Assembly (NCBI GenBank): GCA_937889395.1
Contig: CALAOW010000116.1
Span: 1-33,885 of the forward strand
DNA: 33,885 bases
Origin: an uncultured Pseudomonadota bacterium
GTDB lineage: Bacteria > Desulfobacterota > Binatia > Binatales > Binataceae
Direction of reading: 5' to 3'
Under the pieces are notes generated by a model. That model was not told the origin of the DNA, made no database searches, and saw only the letters and a list, made by a program, of their open reading frames with translations. Within the stretch, counting starts at the first letter, position 1; the number at the start of each line of letters is the position of its first letter. The position numbers and the translations under genes are program-made. Positions 10,077 through 17,380 of the stretch are shown in pieces.

Positions 10077-10640
10077 ATGGGGCCGATCCCGAAGGGGACA
10101 TTCTTGACCAAGGGTGTGGGCCGGCATCGCGAGAAGCTGACTTCTTTCGAGCTGGCGCTGCGTTCGGCGGGAATCGCCGAGTTCAACCTCGTGCGCGTCA
10201 AATCGATTTTCCCGCCCAACTGCAAACTGCTCAGCCAGCAGGAAGGCTTGAAGTACCTGACGCCGGGGCAGATCGTTTTTGCCGTGATGAGCGATAACGC
10301 GACCAACGAACCGCATCGGCTCATAGCGTCGTCGGTGGGCGTCGCGCTTCCCAGCAATCCCGCGCAGTACGGATACCTCTCCGAGCATCACAGCACGGGA
10401 GAGACGGATCAGAAGGCGGGCGACTACGCGGAGGATCTGGCGGCGATGATGCTGGCGACAATTCTTGGCGTCGATTTCGATCCGAATCTGAGCTACGACG
10501 AGCGCAAGGATCTGTGGCGGATGTCGGACAAAATCGTAACGACGCGCAACGTCACGCAGTCGGCGATAGGCGATCGCGACGGGCTGTGGTCGTCGGTGGT
10601 CGCCGCGGCGGTGTTCGTCGATATCCCCAACGGCAAGTAG
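10077..10640 (+). CDS. pdaD: Pyruvoyl-dependent arginine decarboxylase
   Basis: The 187-residue product matches the PvlArgDC family, which converts arginine to agmatine using a pyruvoyl group made by self-cleavage at a Ser-Ser bond. The cleavage site is visible as RLIASSVGVA (81-90; bond between S85 and S86), and the likely proton-donor Glu lies in YGYLSEHHS, as in the Methanocaldococcus jannaschii enzyme. The family is best known from archaea and Chlamydia and occurs in scattered bacterial phyla. The start is the ATG at 10077 behind a purine-rich GGAGAGGAG. It follows the mutase by 61 bp. Likely role: polyamine biosynthesis or acid resistance. No agmatine-processing gene is in the window. 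Confidence 0.93.
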   Translation: MGPIPKGTFLTKGVGRHREKLTSFELALRSAGIAEFNLVRVKSIFPPNCKLLSQQEGLKYLTPGQIVFAVMSDNATNEPHRLIASSVGVALPSNPAQYGYLSEHHSTGETDQKAGDYAEDLAAMMLATILGVDFDPNLSYDERKDLWRMSDKIVTTRNVTQSAIGDRDGLWSSVVAAAVFVDIPNGK

Positions 10641-10700
10641 TTCGCGAGCGAACCACAACGCGCGTTTGAACGGCGCGAGACCGGCGGGTACGCTTTAATC

Positions 10701-11003
10701 ATGGCTACAGAAATTCTCTACTGCGCTGCTTGAGGCTATAAGCCACGCGCGGCCAGTCTGGCCGCGTCATTAAATTCCAGGTTCGGCGAGAAGGCGGAAA
10801 TCACGGCCGGCAAATCGGGTCAGTTCGACGTGATCGTTAACGGGCGGCTGGTCTTCTCGAAATCGAGTGCCGGCCGATTCCCGGTTGACGGCGAAGTCGA
10901 AGAGATCTTCGCGGCTCTCAAAGAAGGCCGCGAGCCTGCGCCGGTGGAAGAAAAGAAACGGGAAGGGTTCGCCGCGCGCATGCTCGGAAAGCTCAGGAAG
11001 TGA
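10701..11003 (+). CDS. SelW-like Rdx-family selenoprotein with in-frame TGA (Sec)
   Basis: Read through the TGA at 10731-10733 as selenocysteine, the frame from ATG 10701 gives a 100-residue protein. It begins MATEILYCAAUGYKPRAASL, with a CxxU redox motif (C8, U11) in the same place as in selenoprotein W (YCGAUGYK). Downstream, GQFDVIVNGRLVFSKSSAGRF matches the SelW beta strand FEVMVAGKLIHSKK, and VEEIFAALKEG matches the terminal helix. A charged tail of about 20 residues ends the protein. Rdx proteins are thioredoxin-fold redox proteins. A SECIS-like hairpin follows the TGA. The gene lies 60 bp after the arginine decarboxylase. A weak point is the lack of a clear Shine-Dalgarno sequence. A nonsense mutation of a Cys version is the alternative. 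Confidence 0.88.
10747..10767 (+). promoter_or_regulatory. Bacterial SECIS-like hairpin inside the SelW-like gene
   Basis: An 8-bp perfect stem (CGCGGCCA at 10748-10755 with TGGCCGCG at 10759-10766), extended by one G-U pair, closes a GUC apex; opening the top A-U pair gives an AGUCU loop. The Escherichia coli fdhF SECIS, which SelB binds, has a similar GGUCU loop. The loop G is 23 bases after the UGA, close to the E. coli distance of about 20. The location in the coding sequence right after UGA is where bacterial SECIS elements lie. Confidence 0.75.
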
Positions 11004-11050
11004 GCGAATCAGCCGCCGACCGCGAACCGTCCCGACAAAAAATCAATCCG

Positions 11051-12145
11051 CTACGGATGCATGTCGAGGATCTGCTTGAAGCCGCTGCGATCGTGCGGAC
11101 CCAGGATTAACATCTCGAGCACCGCCATTCCCTGGCGCGAACCCATTTTCGCCTCGCATACCGCCTCGATGTGCTGATTAAAGAAATCGCTCTGGTCGAC
11201 GTCGGCGACTTTGAGCGAGTCGTAGGTCGAGACGTCGGGGCCGACGTACATTCCGTGGCCCCACTGGGGATGAAAGTAGCCGATGCCCTTCATGTAGAAG
11301 TTGTACAGGATCTTCAAATCGATGCGGCTCTCGCCGGCTTGCGGGGTGCGCACAATTATTTCGGCGCTTTTGGCGTGGCGCGTTCCGGAAGCATAGTTGA
11401 TTTTGAAGTCGAGGCCGCCGGTTGAGAGATCGACCGGAGCGCCGGGCACGGCGCGGGTGATGGCGCCGTGCTCGTGCCATCGCGAGCCGTCGGCATTTTC
11501 ATTGACGTCCCAAAGAGTGCAGACATCCTCGAAATTGCCCGGCGACCACAACCAGTAGTACTGGGCCTGGTCGGACGAGGGCACTCCCGCCGGATCCTGC
11601 GGCCCGATTCCGCGCACGCCCCACGAGCGATCGCGCGCACCCCACACTCGCGACGGTTTTGCTTCGTAGGTCTTGCCGGCAACCGTCAGGGTGCCGCTGT
11701 AACCGCCGTGCTGCGTGAACCGGGTCATGTCCATCACGATCCGCGGACCGGCGCGGCGCGTGAAGCGCGGCTCCTCGATTGCGGTGGCGCGCGCCTCGAA
11801 CATCAGGTCGGCCTTTATGGCTTCATGATTGACACGAATGCGCATCGATTGCATGGGGCGTACGACCTCGATCGAGATCGGGCCGACTCGCGTGTCCATC
11901 CGCTCGGCGCCGAGCACCCGCGACGCGCGCACGCTATGTTGCACGCCGCCGACGGTTACGCCGAATGCGGAATCGATGATTCCGAGGTTCGGATAGATGC
12001 CCATCCCGACGGCGAAGTACGGCTCGCCCTCGCGAAAGCAGCCGTTGAAAAAAAATCGATCGTAAAAATTGCGGTCGCTGGTGAAGACCTGCTGGACCGG
12101 CTCCGGCGTCTGATGAATCGGATATTCGTCGCCTTGCGTGATCAT
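11051..12145 (-). CDS. Conserved protein, possibly lipocalin-like (AttH/CrtC type)
   Basis: I do not recognise this 364-residue protein with certainty. It has no signal peptide or membrane segment and looks all-beta, with repeated short strands rich in Gly, Arg and Trp, such as GAERMDTRVGPISIEVVRP and SRVWGARDRSWGVRG. That style recalls AttH/hydroxyneurosporene-synthase (CrtC) lipocalin-like proteins, which bind or act on hydrophobic terpenoid or lipid ligands; this is a resemblance, not a firm match. The ATG at 12145 has AGGAGA 6 bases upstream. It sits 37 bp after hemQ on the same strand and is probably the last gene of that unit. It converges with the selenoprotein gene, with 47 bp between. 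Confidence 0.7.
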   Translation of the reverse strand: MITQGDEYPIHQTPEPVQQVFTSDRNFYDRFFFNGCFREGEPYFAVGMGIYPNLGIIDSAFGVTVGGVQHSVRASRVLGAERMDTRVGPISIEVVRPMQSMRIRVNHEAIKADLMFEARATAIEEPRFTRRAGPRIVMDMTRFTQHGGYSGTLTVAGKTYEAKPSRVWGARDRSWGVRGIGPQDPAGVPSSDQAQYYWLWSPGNFEDVCTLWDVNENADGSRWHEHGAITRAVPGAPVDLSTGGLDFKINYASGTRHAKSAEIIVRTPQAGESRIDLKILYNFYMKGIGYFHPQWGHGMYVGPDVSTYDSLKVADVDQSDFFNQHIEAVCEAKMGSRQGMAVLEMLILGPHDRSGFKQILDMHP

Positions 12146-12182
12146 CGTTGTCTCCTGCTATGAATTGAAATGCGTTGGTCGA

Positions 12183-13049
12183 TCAGATCGAAAACAGTTT
12201 GCCGAGTTCGGCCGCCTCGAGACGGATGCAGACGTAAAAAGGGCCGAACTTCGCATACGATGCGCTGGCCTCGTCGAAGCGCATCTCGTAAACGAGTTTC
12301 TTGAACACGAGCGGATCGTCGGCGAAAAGATCGACGCCCCATTCCCAATCGTCGAATCCGATCGAGCCCGAGATGATCTGCGTCACTTCGCCGGCGAAAC
12401 GCCGCCCGACCATGCCGTGTTCGTGCATGAGACGCTGGCGATCTTCGATCGGGATGCGATACCAGTTGTCGGCGCCTTCGCGCTTCTTGTCCATCGGATA
12501 GAAGCACAAGTAGGGCCGCGCGGGAATTTTCGGAAACAAGCGCGGCGAAATTTTCTCCCGCTGTCGCGAAATCTCGGAATCGATTTCAGACTTCCATTGC
12601 GGCGAGCGCGGTCCGACGCCATTCTCGACGAGCCGGCGATAGAGCGCGACCGTCGCTTCGTAGAGGCCGATTTCGATCACCGACAGATACGACGTAGTTA
12701 GTTCCAGGTAGTCGCTGAGTGCAAGCCCGGCGACGGCGAGTTCGGCCTGGCCGAGTTCCTCGAAGCTGCGGCGGAAGTGGACGATCATCAGATCGCCCTT
12801 GTGGCCGAGCGCGGAGAAGAGCGCGGTTTCGCCGTCTTCGCGCCGGGCCATCTCGCCAAACAGCTGCGACGCGTCCTTGAGAGCAGCGTTGCGTTTCGCG
12901 GCGTCGAGCGCGCGCAATTCGCGGCGCCGCACGCGGAACATCTGATGGAGAATGCTGTAACCTTCGAGCGTCAGAGGTGCGGCCGGAAAATCACCGGGAA
13001 TCTTCGACGTGTCCATTCCTCGATTTTGCTCTGTGCGGTCGATACTCAT
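12183..13049 (-). CDS. hemQ: HemQ / coproheme decarboxylase (chlorite dismutase family)
   Basis: The 288-residue product has the HemQ landmarks: the active-site tyrosine segment FYPMDKKR (Y184; Y145 in Staphylococcus aureus HemQ) and the proximal heme ligand in MHEHGMVGRRFAG (H211), followed by GFDDWEWGVDLFADDP. HemQ turns coproheme III into heme b using peroxide, the last step of the coproporphyrin-dependent heme route. I chose ATG at 13049, with AGGA 8 bases upstream; ATG at 13016 is an alternative. The reading frame runs open far upstream, but that part is antisense to the rhamnosidase gene. It lies 92 bp downstream of the rhamnosidase gene and 37 bp before the lipocalin-like gene. The heme it makes could serve the P450 in this window. 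Confidence 0.9.
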   Translation of the reverse strand: MSIDRTEQNRGMDTSKIPGDFPAAPLTLEGYSILHQMFRVRRRELRALDAAKRNAALKDASQLFGEMARREDGETALFSALGHKGDLMIVHFRRSFEELGQAELAVAGLALSDYLELTTSYLSVIEIGLYEATVALYRRLVENGVGPRSPQWKSEIDSEISRQREKISPRLFPKIPARPYLCFYPMDKKREGADNWYRIPIEDRQRLMHEHGMVGRRFAGEVTQIISGSIGFDDWEWGVDLFADDPLVFKKLVYEMRFDEASASYAKFGPFYVCIRLEAAELGKLFSI

Positions 13050-13141
13050 GGCGGCAATCCTAGACGCTACGCACCGGTTGTCTTGCCTGATGCGAAGCCG
13101 AAGGGCCGACGCGATTCTTACCACTGTCGCACGGGCAGGCG

Positions 13142-15556
13142 TCAACGGGAAATGCGATGGCGGCCGGGGCCGAATTCGCCGCCGGTGAGAGGCGCGTCGT
13201 CGAACCGCACGAGGGCAGCCACGCCGTCTGGAATCACGACCTCGCCGCCGCCTTCGCGATCCAGATTCACCTCGATGAGCCCGTGCGGGGTTGGGACGCG
13301 GCCTTCGAGATGCCTGAGCGATCCGAAGCGCGGCGCGATTTCCGCGCGCGAGTAGCCGGGCGCGGCCGGCCTGACGCCGAGAACCCAGGTGGTCAAATCG
13401 TAGGTCGGCGTCGCGGACCATGCGTGACATCTGCTGCCGGTGCCGGCGCGCGCGTCCCAGTACTCCTCGAACGCGGTGTCGCCTCGTTCGATCTGCGGCC
13501 ACCATTTCATGCATCGCGCAGGAATCAGATCGCGGCGGCCGGCACGGACGATCGCATCGTGCAGGAGGTGGGAAAAAAATGGTTGCGCCGCGACGACGTT
13601 GTGCCCGGCGTCGAAGGTCATGTGCTCGGCGGGGTCCATTCGTTGGCTCAAGTACGCTGCGAGGTTGTCGGAAATCGTGGGCGTGACGACGACGCGCGAT
13701 TCGTCGAGGATGTAGTCGAGCATCCGGGGCCACCGGTGTCGCGGGGCGCATCCAGCGACGATCGCGATCGCATTGGTCTGCTGACTGACTCGCTTGCGAG
13801 CGCCGTGCCGATCGGCCGCATCCACGTACACGCCCGCGGCCTCGTCCCACAGCAATTCGAATGCCCGCCGGGTGCCCTCTGCACATGCATGAGCATCGGC
13901 GGCAGCACGCGAATCCTTCAGGACGGTTTTGGACAACCACGCGGAATCATCGAGCGCCGCCGCGTAGAGCGCATCGAGCGCGCCGGTTGCTTCCGATCGC
14001 TCGGTCATCGCCCAGTCGATGAAAATCCATCCCGGCATCCCGCGAATCAGTCCGTCCGGTGCACGATAACGCTCGAAGGCCGTCAGCACGCCGGCCGCGG
14101 TCGGCATCAGTTCGCGAACCGTCGCGGCGTCGCCGGAATATTCGAAGTAGCGGGCGAGCGCGCGTATCCAATGCAATGAGTAGTCGGGGATGGTGGTCGA
14201 AGATATCGAGAAGTCGCACGCCGCGGCCATCGCCAGCAGACCGTCGCCGCGGCGCGAATGCGCGCAGATTCGCAGATGGCGGCGCACCAGGCGCCAATCG
14301 GTGTTGGTCGCATACGTCAGCAGGGCATGGATGTAGGAATCGCCGAGCCACGCGCGCTGCTCGTGGCCGGGACAGTCGATGAAGGCGTCGGTCGAACAGA
14401 GTTCCAAAGTGCGCGCACCAACGCGCCAGATTTTGTTGAGCGCCGGATCGTCGCATTCGAAGTACGCCTCGTCGCCGCGCGGATAGCGCCGCTCGATCGC
14501 GCCGGCCGATTCGATCTGCGCACCGCCGCGCGTGACGATCGACAGATAGCGGAAGCCGACCGACTCATAGGACTCGAGCCGTTCTGCCGCGCCGCCGCGC
14601 AGGATATAGCGCATCGCAAATTGGCGCGGATTCGTTTCCGCGCTGCCGTCGGCACGCAGATCCTCGCCGGAGTACAAGTCGATAGTTGAACCCGCTGGAC
14701 CGCGAACGACGGCCCAAGGCGTCGCGAGCGTGATCATTCCTGCGTCGAAATTAACGATGATGTCGGGACCATCAGTGGAATGCTCCACAGTCGGATACGC
14801 GCTGCGTGGGTCATCGCTATTAAGTGCCGCGACGCCACGGCGGGAGAGTTCATTCAGTGCGATCGGAATCGAAGTCAGCTGCGCTATTTCGTCGGGCTCG
14901 GGCGCCGTGAAAGGCTCGACCGGGATTCGCGTGCGATTGGGCGAGAGAGTGCCGGCCGACAATTCGACGGCAGACTGCCAATCGGAATCATCGAACGCTG
15001 CGTCGTTCCATCCAGCGGGAATTGCGGCGCCGTCGAGGATTTCGATCGGCGGAACCGGCAGCGCCGCGCTCTGAGCGACATCCTGCCAATACGGCGCGGC
15101 ACGTCCTTTCCATGTCGCATCCGAAATCACGCCGATGGCCGGCGATTCAAACGCGAATGATCCAAAACCGAGAAGGAAGCTCGGCATCGCGGGCCGCCAC
15201 CAGGGTCCCGGCAAGCCGTAGAAGCGCGCCAGTGACGCAATTGCGTTTCGACCCGCGTGAAGATACGGCGCGAGATCGATCTCCGTCCATGCCAGACGCT
15301 CGGGTACCGAACGCGCCGGTCCGCGAGCAACCTCGACGCCGTTGACGAACATCACGAAGCGCGAGTCGGCCGTCACTCGTGCGGGAACTGACGCAGGGAT
15401 CGATCCGAGTTGAACCGTCCGGCGCAAGTAGCAAAATCGATTCCAGGTTTCTTTCGGCGGAAGTCCGATCGGTTCGATCGGCGAAACCGGCAAGGGCGCG
15501 GGCCCGGCCCAAATCCATCGCGCATCCCAGGTAATCGGCCATTTCGATCCAGCCAT
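13142..15556 (-). CDS. GH78-like alpha-L-rhamnosidase
   Basis: The 804-residue protein begins MAGSKWPITWDARWIWAG and has the multi-domain plan of bacterial rhamnosidases: N-terminal beta-sandwich domains with RYFLRR-like CYLRRTVQL and FVNGVEVARGP, then an (alpha/alpha)6 barrel from about residue 360, then a C-terminal beta domain (TPHGLIEVNLDREGGGEV). The segment TDAFIDCPGHEQRAWLGDS (about 389-407) corresponds to the GH78 signature DCPQRDERLGWTGD and holds the likely general acid E399. There is no signal peptide, so it appears cytoplasmic. I chose ATG 15556 rather than an upstream alternative at 15613, because it avoids overlap with the acyl-CoA dehydrogenase gene (13-bp gap). Substrate: rhamnose-containing glycosides or glycolipids, inferred. 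Confidence 0.85.
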   Translation of the reverse strand: MAGSKWPITWDARWIWAGPAPLPVSPIEPIGLPPKETWNRFCYLRRTVQLGSIPASVPARVTADSRFVMFVNGVEVARGPARSVPERLAWTEIDLAPYLHAGRNAIASLARFYGLPGPWWRPAMPSFLLGFGSFAFESPAIGVISDATWKGRAAPYWQDVAQSAALPVPPIEILDGAAIPAGWNDAAFDDSDWQSAVELSAGTLSPNRTRIPVEPFTAPEPDEIAQLTSIPIALNELSRRGVAALNSDDPRSAYPTVEHSTDGPDIIVNFDAGMITLATPWAVVRGPAGSTIDLYSGEDLRADGSAETNPRQFAMRYILRGGAAERLESYESVGFRYLSIVTRGGAQIESAGAIERRYPRGDEAYFECDDPALNKIWRVGARTLELCSTDAFIDCPGHEQRAWLGDSYIHALLTYATNTDWRLVRRHLRICAHSRRGDGLLAMAAACDFSISSTTIPDYSLHWIRALARYFEYSGDAATVRELMPTAAGVLTAFERYRAPDGLIRGMPGWIFIDWAMTERSEATGALDALYAAALDDSAWLSKTVLKDSRAAADAHACAEGTRRAFELLWDEAAGVYVDAADRHGARKRVSQQTNAIAIVAGCAPRHRWPRMLDYILDESRVVVTPTISDNLAAYLSQRMDPAEHMTFDAGHNVVAAQPFFSHLLHDAIVRAGRRDLIPARCMKWWPQIERGDTAFEEYWDARAGTGSRCHAWSATPTYDLTTWVLGVRPAAPGYSRAEIAPRFGSLRHLEGRVPTPHGLIEVNLDREGGGEVVIPDGVAALVRFDDAPLTGGEFGPGRHRISR

Positions 15557-15569
15557 CCAGACGCCACCA

Positions 15570-16724
15570 CTAGTACGGGCGAGCAGTCTTGCCGATAATC
15601 TCGCGCGCGACAATCGTCTTCATGATCTGCGCGGTGCCGTCGCCGATCTCGAGTCCGATCACGTCGCGCATTCGCTGCTGATGCGGCAGGTCGAGGCTGT
15701 ACCCCAGATGCCCGTGCAGCAGAATGCACTGATGCAGAACGTCGGCGGCCAGCTCGGGCGCGAGCCACTTGGCGCCGGCCGCGAGCCATCCGTGCGGCTC
15801 TCCGCGATCCTTGAGCCATAGCGCTTCGTAGCAGAGCAGACGCGCGGCGCGCAGCCGAACTGCCGCCTCTGCGAGCGGAAACGATACCCCCTCGAACCGT
15901 GCAAGCGGGGCGCCGAACGCCTGGCGCTCGGCGACGTAGGCGCAAGTCTCATCGACGCTCTGCTCGGCCGCGCCGATGCACATCAGGCCAATCAACGAGC
16001 GGCTGAAATCGAATCCCTGCATCACCTCGACGAAGCCCGCGCCTTCCGCGCCGATGCGAGCGGCAGCGGGCACGCGGACGCCGTCAAAAAAGAGCTGACC
16101 GCGGCCGATTGCGCGCGAGCCCATATCGCGAAAGCGCGTGCGCGATACGCCCGGTGAGTTGAGGTCGACGTAAAATGCGCTCACGCCTCGAGCGGACTGC
16201 TGCGCCGTGCCGGTTCGGGCCAGGACGAGGGCAGCACCGGCCGATGATGAGAATGAGATGGAAGTTTTCTCGCCGCTCAAGACGTAGTTGTCGCCGTCGC
16301 GACGCGCTTGCATCATGACATGTGCGGCGTCGGAGCCGCCGCCGGGTTCGGTCACAGCCAGCGCCGCGATAATTTCGCCTCGGCAAATAGGAGGAAGAAA
16401 CGCGGCCCGCTGACGCGCGTCGCCGCTGCGGGAGATTATTGCGGCGACGAGCGCCGCAAGCAGCAGCACGTACGCGGCGTTGAAATCCCCGCGCGCGATT
16501 TCCTCGTGCGCGATTCCAAGCGACACATAATCGAGGCTGGAACCGCCGAGTTGCGCATCGACCATCGGCGCGAGCACACCCAGTTCGCCGAGTTTCCTCA
16601 CCAGCGCCGGCGGCAGATCTTTGTCCGCGTCGCGCGACGCGTAATTCGGAAGCAGTTCGCGCCGCGCAAAGTCACGCAGCGTTTCATCCAGCAACTTCTG
16701 CTCGGCGGTGAGCGAAAACTCCAT
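15570..16724 (-). CDS. Acyl-CoA dehydrogenase with Asp at the usual catalytic Glu
   Basis: The 384-residue product is a typical acyl-CoA dehydrogenase: N-terminal helical domain (MEFSLTAEQKLLDETLRDFA), FAD-contact segment AVTEPGGGSDAAHV (123-135), and C-terminal helices with the RQAFGAPLARFEGV motif (267-280). At the site of the MCAD catalytic base (E376 in YEGTAQI) it has GDGTAQI, giving D362. Asp is also the base described in cyclohexanecarboxyl-CoA dehydrogenases (AliB type), so alicyclic acyl-CoA is a possible substrate, but this is inference. It starts 11 bp after the lipoprotein stop and ends 13 bp before the rhamnosidase start, implying one transcript. An electron-transfer flavoprotein partner is not in the window. 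Confidence 0.92.
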   Translation of the reverse strand: MEFSLTAEQKLLDETLRDFARRELLPNYASRDADKDLPPALVRKLGELGVLAPMVDAQLGGSSLDYVSLGIAHEEIARGDFNAAYVLLLAALVAAIISRSGDARQRAAFLPPICRGEIIAALAVTEPGGGSDAAHVMMQARRDGDNYVLSGEKTSISFSSSAGAALVLARTGTAQQSARGVSAFYVDLNSPGVSRTRFRDMGSRAIGRGQLFFDGVRVPAAARIGAEGAGFVEVMQGFDFSRSLIGLMCIGAAEQSVDETCAYVAERQAFGAPLARFEGVSFPLAEAAVRLRAARLLCYEALWLKDRGEPHGWLAAGAKWLAPELAADVLHQCILLHGHLGYSLDLPHQQRMRDVIGLEIGDGTAQIMKTIVAREIIGKTARPY

Positions 16725-16735
16725 CGTCGCAAGCC

Positions 16736-17152
16736 TCAGTTGGACGGCGCGTTCTGTGTCGGCACCGTCACGGACTGCGGCGGCGCGCCCGACGGGCCGA
16801 CATACTCGGGAAGACTCTCCAGCCCGCCGAGATCGACGTTGGGGGTCGGCCGTTCGATCGATTCCTCGCTGTCGTCGGCGCCCATTTTGCCCTGGTAGTG
16901 TTGCATCACCTGCTTCTGCACTTCATCGGGCGACAAATTCGGCCGCATTCCCTGGTTGTGCGCAAAGTCGGCGCGGCTGTTGGCATCCATGTTGAGCCAG
17001 ATCTGGCTGGCCTGCGCGCCATTGCCGTGATTCATCGCTTCGATAAATTTTTGCTGCTGCGTTTCCTGATTGGAATGGAACGGCCAGCATCCCGCAAGCG
17101 CAATTGCACACGTAGCAATTGACAATGCGATCGCATTTATTCTGGTCTGCAT
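16736..17152 (-). CDS. Small putative lipoprotein of unknown function
   Basis: The 138-residue product starts MQTRINAIALSIATCAIALAGC, a signal peptide with lipobox LAGC (acceptor C22), so it is probably a lipoprotein. The mature part has a Q-rich stretch (NQETQQQKFIEAMNHG), a segment FAHNQGMRPNLSPDEVQKQVMQHY that could be helical, and a low-complexity Pro/Gly/Thr tail. I do not recognise the family. AGGGG lies 9 bases before the ATG at 17152; a longer frame to 17266 would run into the dehydrogenase relic and is rejected. It heads the minus-strand unit that continues with the acyl-CoA dehydrogenase gene. Confidence 0.8.
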   Translation of the reverse strand: MQTRINAIALSIATCAIALAGCWPFHSNQETQQQKFIEAMNHGNGAQASQIWLNMDANSRADFAHNQGMRPNLSPDEVQKQVMQHYQGKMGADDSEESIERPTPNVDLGGLESLPEYVGPSGAPPQSVTVPTQNAPSN

Positions 17153-17166
17153 CGGCACTGCCCCTG

Positions 17167-17241
17167 AAACGTCACCACCCTTCGAATCGACTTTCCTTCG
17201 TGCATCAGGCGAAAGGCGTTCGCGATTGCTGCTTTCACTTT
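17167..17241 (-). pseudogene. 3' relic of a zinc alcohol dehydrogenase gene
   Basis: On the minus strand, just before the lipoprotein start, translation gives ANAFRLMHEGKSIRRVVTF, the conserved C-terminal end of class III/medium-chain alcohol dehydrogenases (INDAFDLMHEGKSIRTV...). Only about 20-25 residues match; upstream the similarity stops. The expected stop after VVTF is CAG here, one base from TAG, so the frame runs on. No catalytic domain remains. It looks like the tail of a deleted gene that once preceded the lipoprotein in this unit. Confidence 0.6.
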
Positions 17242-17380
17242 CACGATTCCCGCGCGTTGCCCGCAATATAGTACGCCGGCGCCGCTTCCAGCGAACCCCG
17301 CATCGCGCGCCTTGATTGAGGCTTGGCGAGCTGTTTGGGAGAGCTGACGGCGCATACTATTTGAGGTCGAGGGATTTTCA

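Noticed and set aside
10640-10653. GTTCGCGAGCGAAC palindrome after the arginine decarboxylase stop
   Set aside because: There is no T tract, the stem is short, and the downstream selenoprotein gene would be cut off; not called as a terminator.
10734-10744. Small hairpin GGCTATAAGCC directly after the Sec codon
   Set aside because: Four-base arms with a three-base loop are weak, and the stronger hairpin at 10747 explains the SECIS position better.
12183-13940. HemQ frame extended far upstream to 13940
   Set aside because: The extra residues are antisense to the rhamnosidase gene and Arg-rich; a good ribosome-binding site precedes ATG 13049.
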